Below, piece after piece: positions 4,530-5,207 of a DNA stretch of 5,207 nt. The stretch covers positions 1-5,207 of the forward strand of contig JAEXXR010000018.1 in the NCBI GenBank assembly GCA_023405705.1. The letters run 5' to 3'. A program made the translations under genes and the position numbers. The notes beneath the pieces were generated by a model. The model was not told where the DNA came from. It ran no database searches and saw only the letters and a program-made list of their open reading frames with translations. This DNA is from Actinomycetes bacterium (lineage in GTDB: Bacteria > Actinomycetota > Thermoleophilia > Solirubrobacterales > Solirubrobacteraceae). Each line of letters opens with the position of its first letter. Positions within the stretch are counted from its first letter, which is position 1.

Positions 4530-5207
4530 ATGCCGCGCGCCCCCGTCAGCTGGCCGCCCTCCGAGGGCGAGGAGTTCGCCGGCGAGGTCGTCGTCCGCGG
4601 GCAGCGCTTCGCCAACGAGGAGAGCGGCTTCGCGGTGCTCGACGGCGAGTGGGACGGCGAGCGCGTCGTGCTCGTCGGGCCGCTCGTCCACCTCGAGCTG
4701 AACGAGCGCGCCACGGTCACCGGCACGTGGACGATCGACCATCGCTACGGCCCGCAGGTGAGAGTGCGCGAGGCGCACCCCGCCGTCCCCGACGACGACG
4801 CCGCGATCGACGCCTACCTGCGCAGAGTCCGCCACGTCGGACCGAGACGCGCCGCGACGTTGATCGAGCTGTACGGCCCCGACGTCCTGAGCGCGATCGA
4901 CCGCGACCCGAGAGCGGCCTTCGCCGACGCCGGGCTGAAGCCGCAGCGCGCCGCCGAGGCGGCCCGCTCGTGGGACGCGCTGCGCGCGACGCGCGGCCTC
5001 CACCTGCTGCTCGCGCCGCACGGCCTCGCCCACCTCGCCGGCCGCATCCACCAGCACTACGGCGACCGCGCCTACCGCGTCGTGCGAGAGCGGCCGTACG
5101 AGCTGACGAGCGTCTTCGGCGTCGGCTTCGCGACCGCCGACGCGATCGCGCGCGGGCTCGGCGCGCCGCTCGACAGCCCCGCCCGCGCACGGGCGGCGAT
5201 CCTGCAT
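4530..5207 (+). CDS. recD2: RecD2/YrrC-like ATP-dependent DNA helicase, N-terminal part (runs off window)
   Basis: 226 residues are visible before the window ends. RecD2 proteins are 5'-3' SF1B helicases that act without RecBC in DNA repair and replication-fork maintenance. The segment FAGEVVVRGQRFANEESGFAVL...LVGPLVHLELNERATVTGTWTIDHRYGPQVRV (16-80) is the OB-like N-terminal domain. A helix-hairpin-helix run follows: AYLRRVRHVGPRRAATLIELYG (95-116), a degenerate middle unit, HLLLAPHGLAHLAGRIHQHYGDRAYRVVRERPYEL (158-192), and FGVGFATADAIARGLG (196-211). These are the domain order and motif spacing of RecD2. Family members are about 700-800 residues, so the Walker A/B motor lies beyond the window. 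ATG at 4530 is the first reasonable start, 85 bp from the divergent tetR start. The -10-like TACGCT just upstream suggests leaderless translation. There is no sign of damage in the visible part. Confidence 0.9.
   Translation, partial: MPRAPVSWPPSEGEEFAGEVVVRGQRFANEESGFAVLDGEWDGERVVLVGPLVHLELNERATVTGTWTIDHRYGPQVRVREAHPAVPDDDAAIDAYLRRVRHVGPRRAATLIELYGPDVLSAIDRDPRAAFADAGLKPQRAAEAARSWDALRATRGLHLLLAPHGLAHLAGRIHQHYGDRAYRVVRERPYELTSVFGVGFATADAIARGLGAPLDSPARARAAILH

Noticed and set aside
4445..4726. Extended N-terminus of the TetR protein to an ATG at 4726
   Set aside because: It would overlap the divergent recD2 coding region and add 94 low-complexity residues before a normal TetR start.
4515..5207. 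Minus-strand open frames opposite recD2
   Set aside because: Arg/Ala/Val-rich antisense translations without motifs; the plus strand shows the RecD2 domain pattern.

Overview
The window comes from a high-GC bacterial chromosome, most likely an actinobacterium. The evidence is GC-rich codon third positions, GTG and near-leaderless starts, an MpaB/DUF2236 gene beside a TetR gene, and a C-loop small RNA candidate resembling the actinobacterial 6C class. Every gene also uses some AGA arginine codons despite the high GC. A Conexibacter/Solirubrobacter-like (Thermoleophilia) origin fits, but that is inference.

Layout. At 157-1443 (+) lies a complete class III PLP aminotransferase, followed by a strong hairpin without a U-tract. 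The gap 1444-1735 is less GC-rich than its surroundings. It holds an extended stem with TCAC/GTGA repeats (1583-1622) and then two hairpins with C-run loops. The second of these ends in six T's and is a textbook intrinsic terminator (1686-1725). I read 1620-1725 as a small-RNA gene resembling 6C RNA. Convergent to it on the minus strand lies a glutathionyl-hydroquinone-reductase-type GST (1736-2689), with a good ribosome binding site and a 26-bp near-perfect palindrome directly upstream.

Next on the minus strand are an MpaB/DUF2236 oxygenase-family gene (2805-3716) and a TetR-family regulator (3803-4444). Between them sits a 48-bp inverted repeat. It resolves into two 18-bp TGACA-N8-TGTCA boxes placed over the oxygenase promoter (TTGACA-18-TACTCT) and its start codon, which looks like a repressor control region. 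A 15-bp perfect hairpin lies inside the first 35 codons of the oxygenase gene. Divergent from tetR, a RecD2-like helicase gene begins at 4530 (+) and runs off the window. Only its N-terminal OB-like and helix-hairpin-helix portion is visible.

How the genes work together. TetR and the MpaB-like oxygenase probably form a regulator-target pair. The GST/hydroquinone reductase has its own, different operator and may be separately controlled, though a shared redox or quinone theme is possible. The aminotransferase and recD2 look functionally unrelated to this trio. The most notable items are the 6C-like RNA and the two different palindromic control regions.
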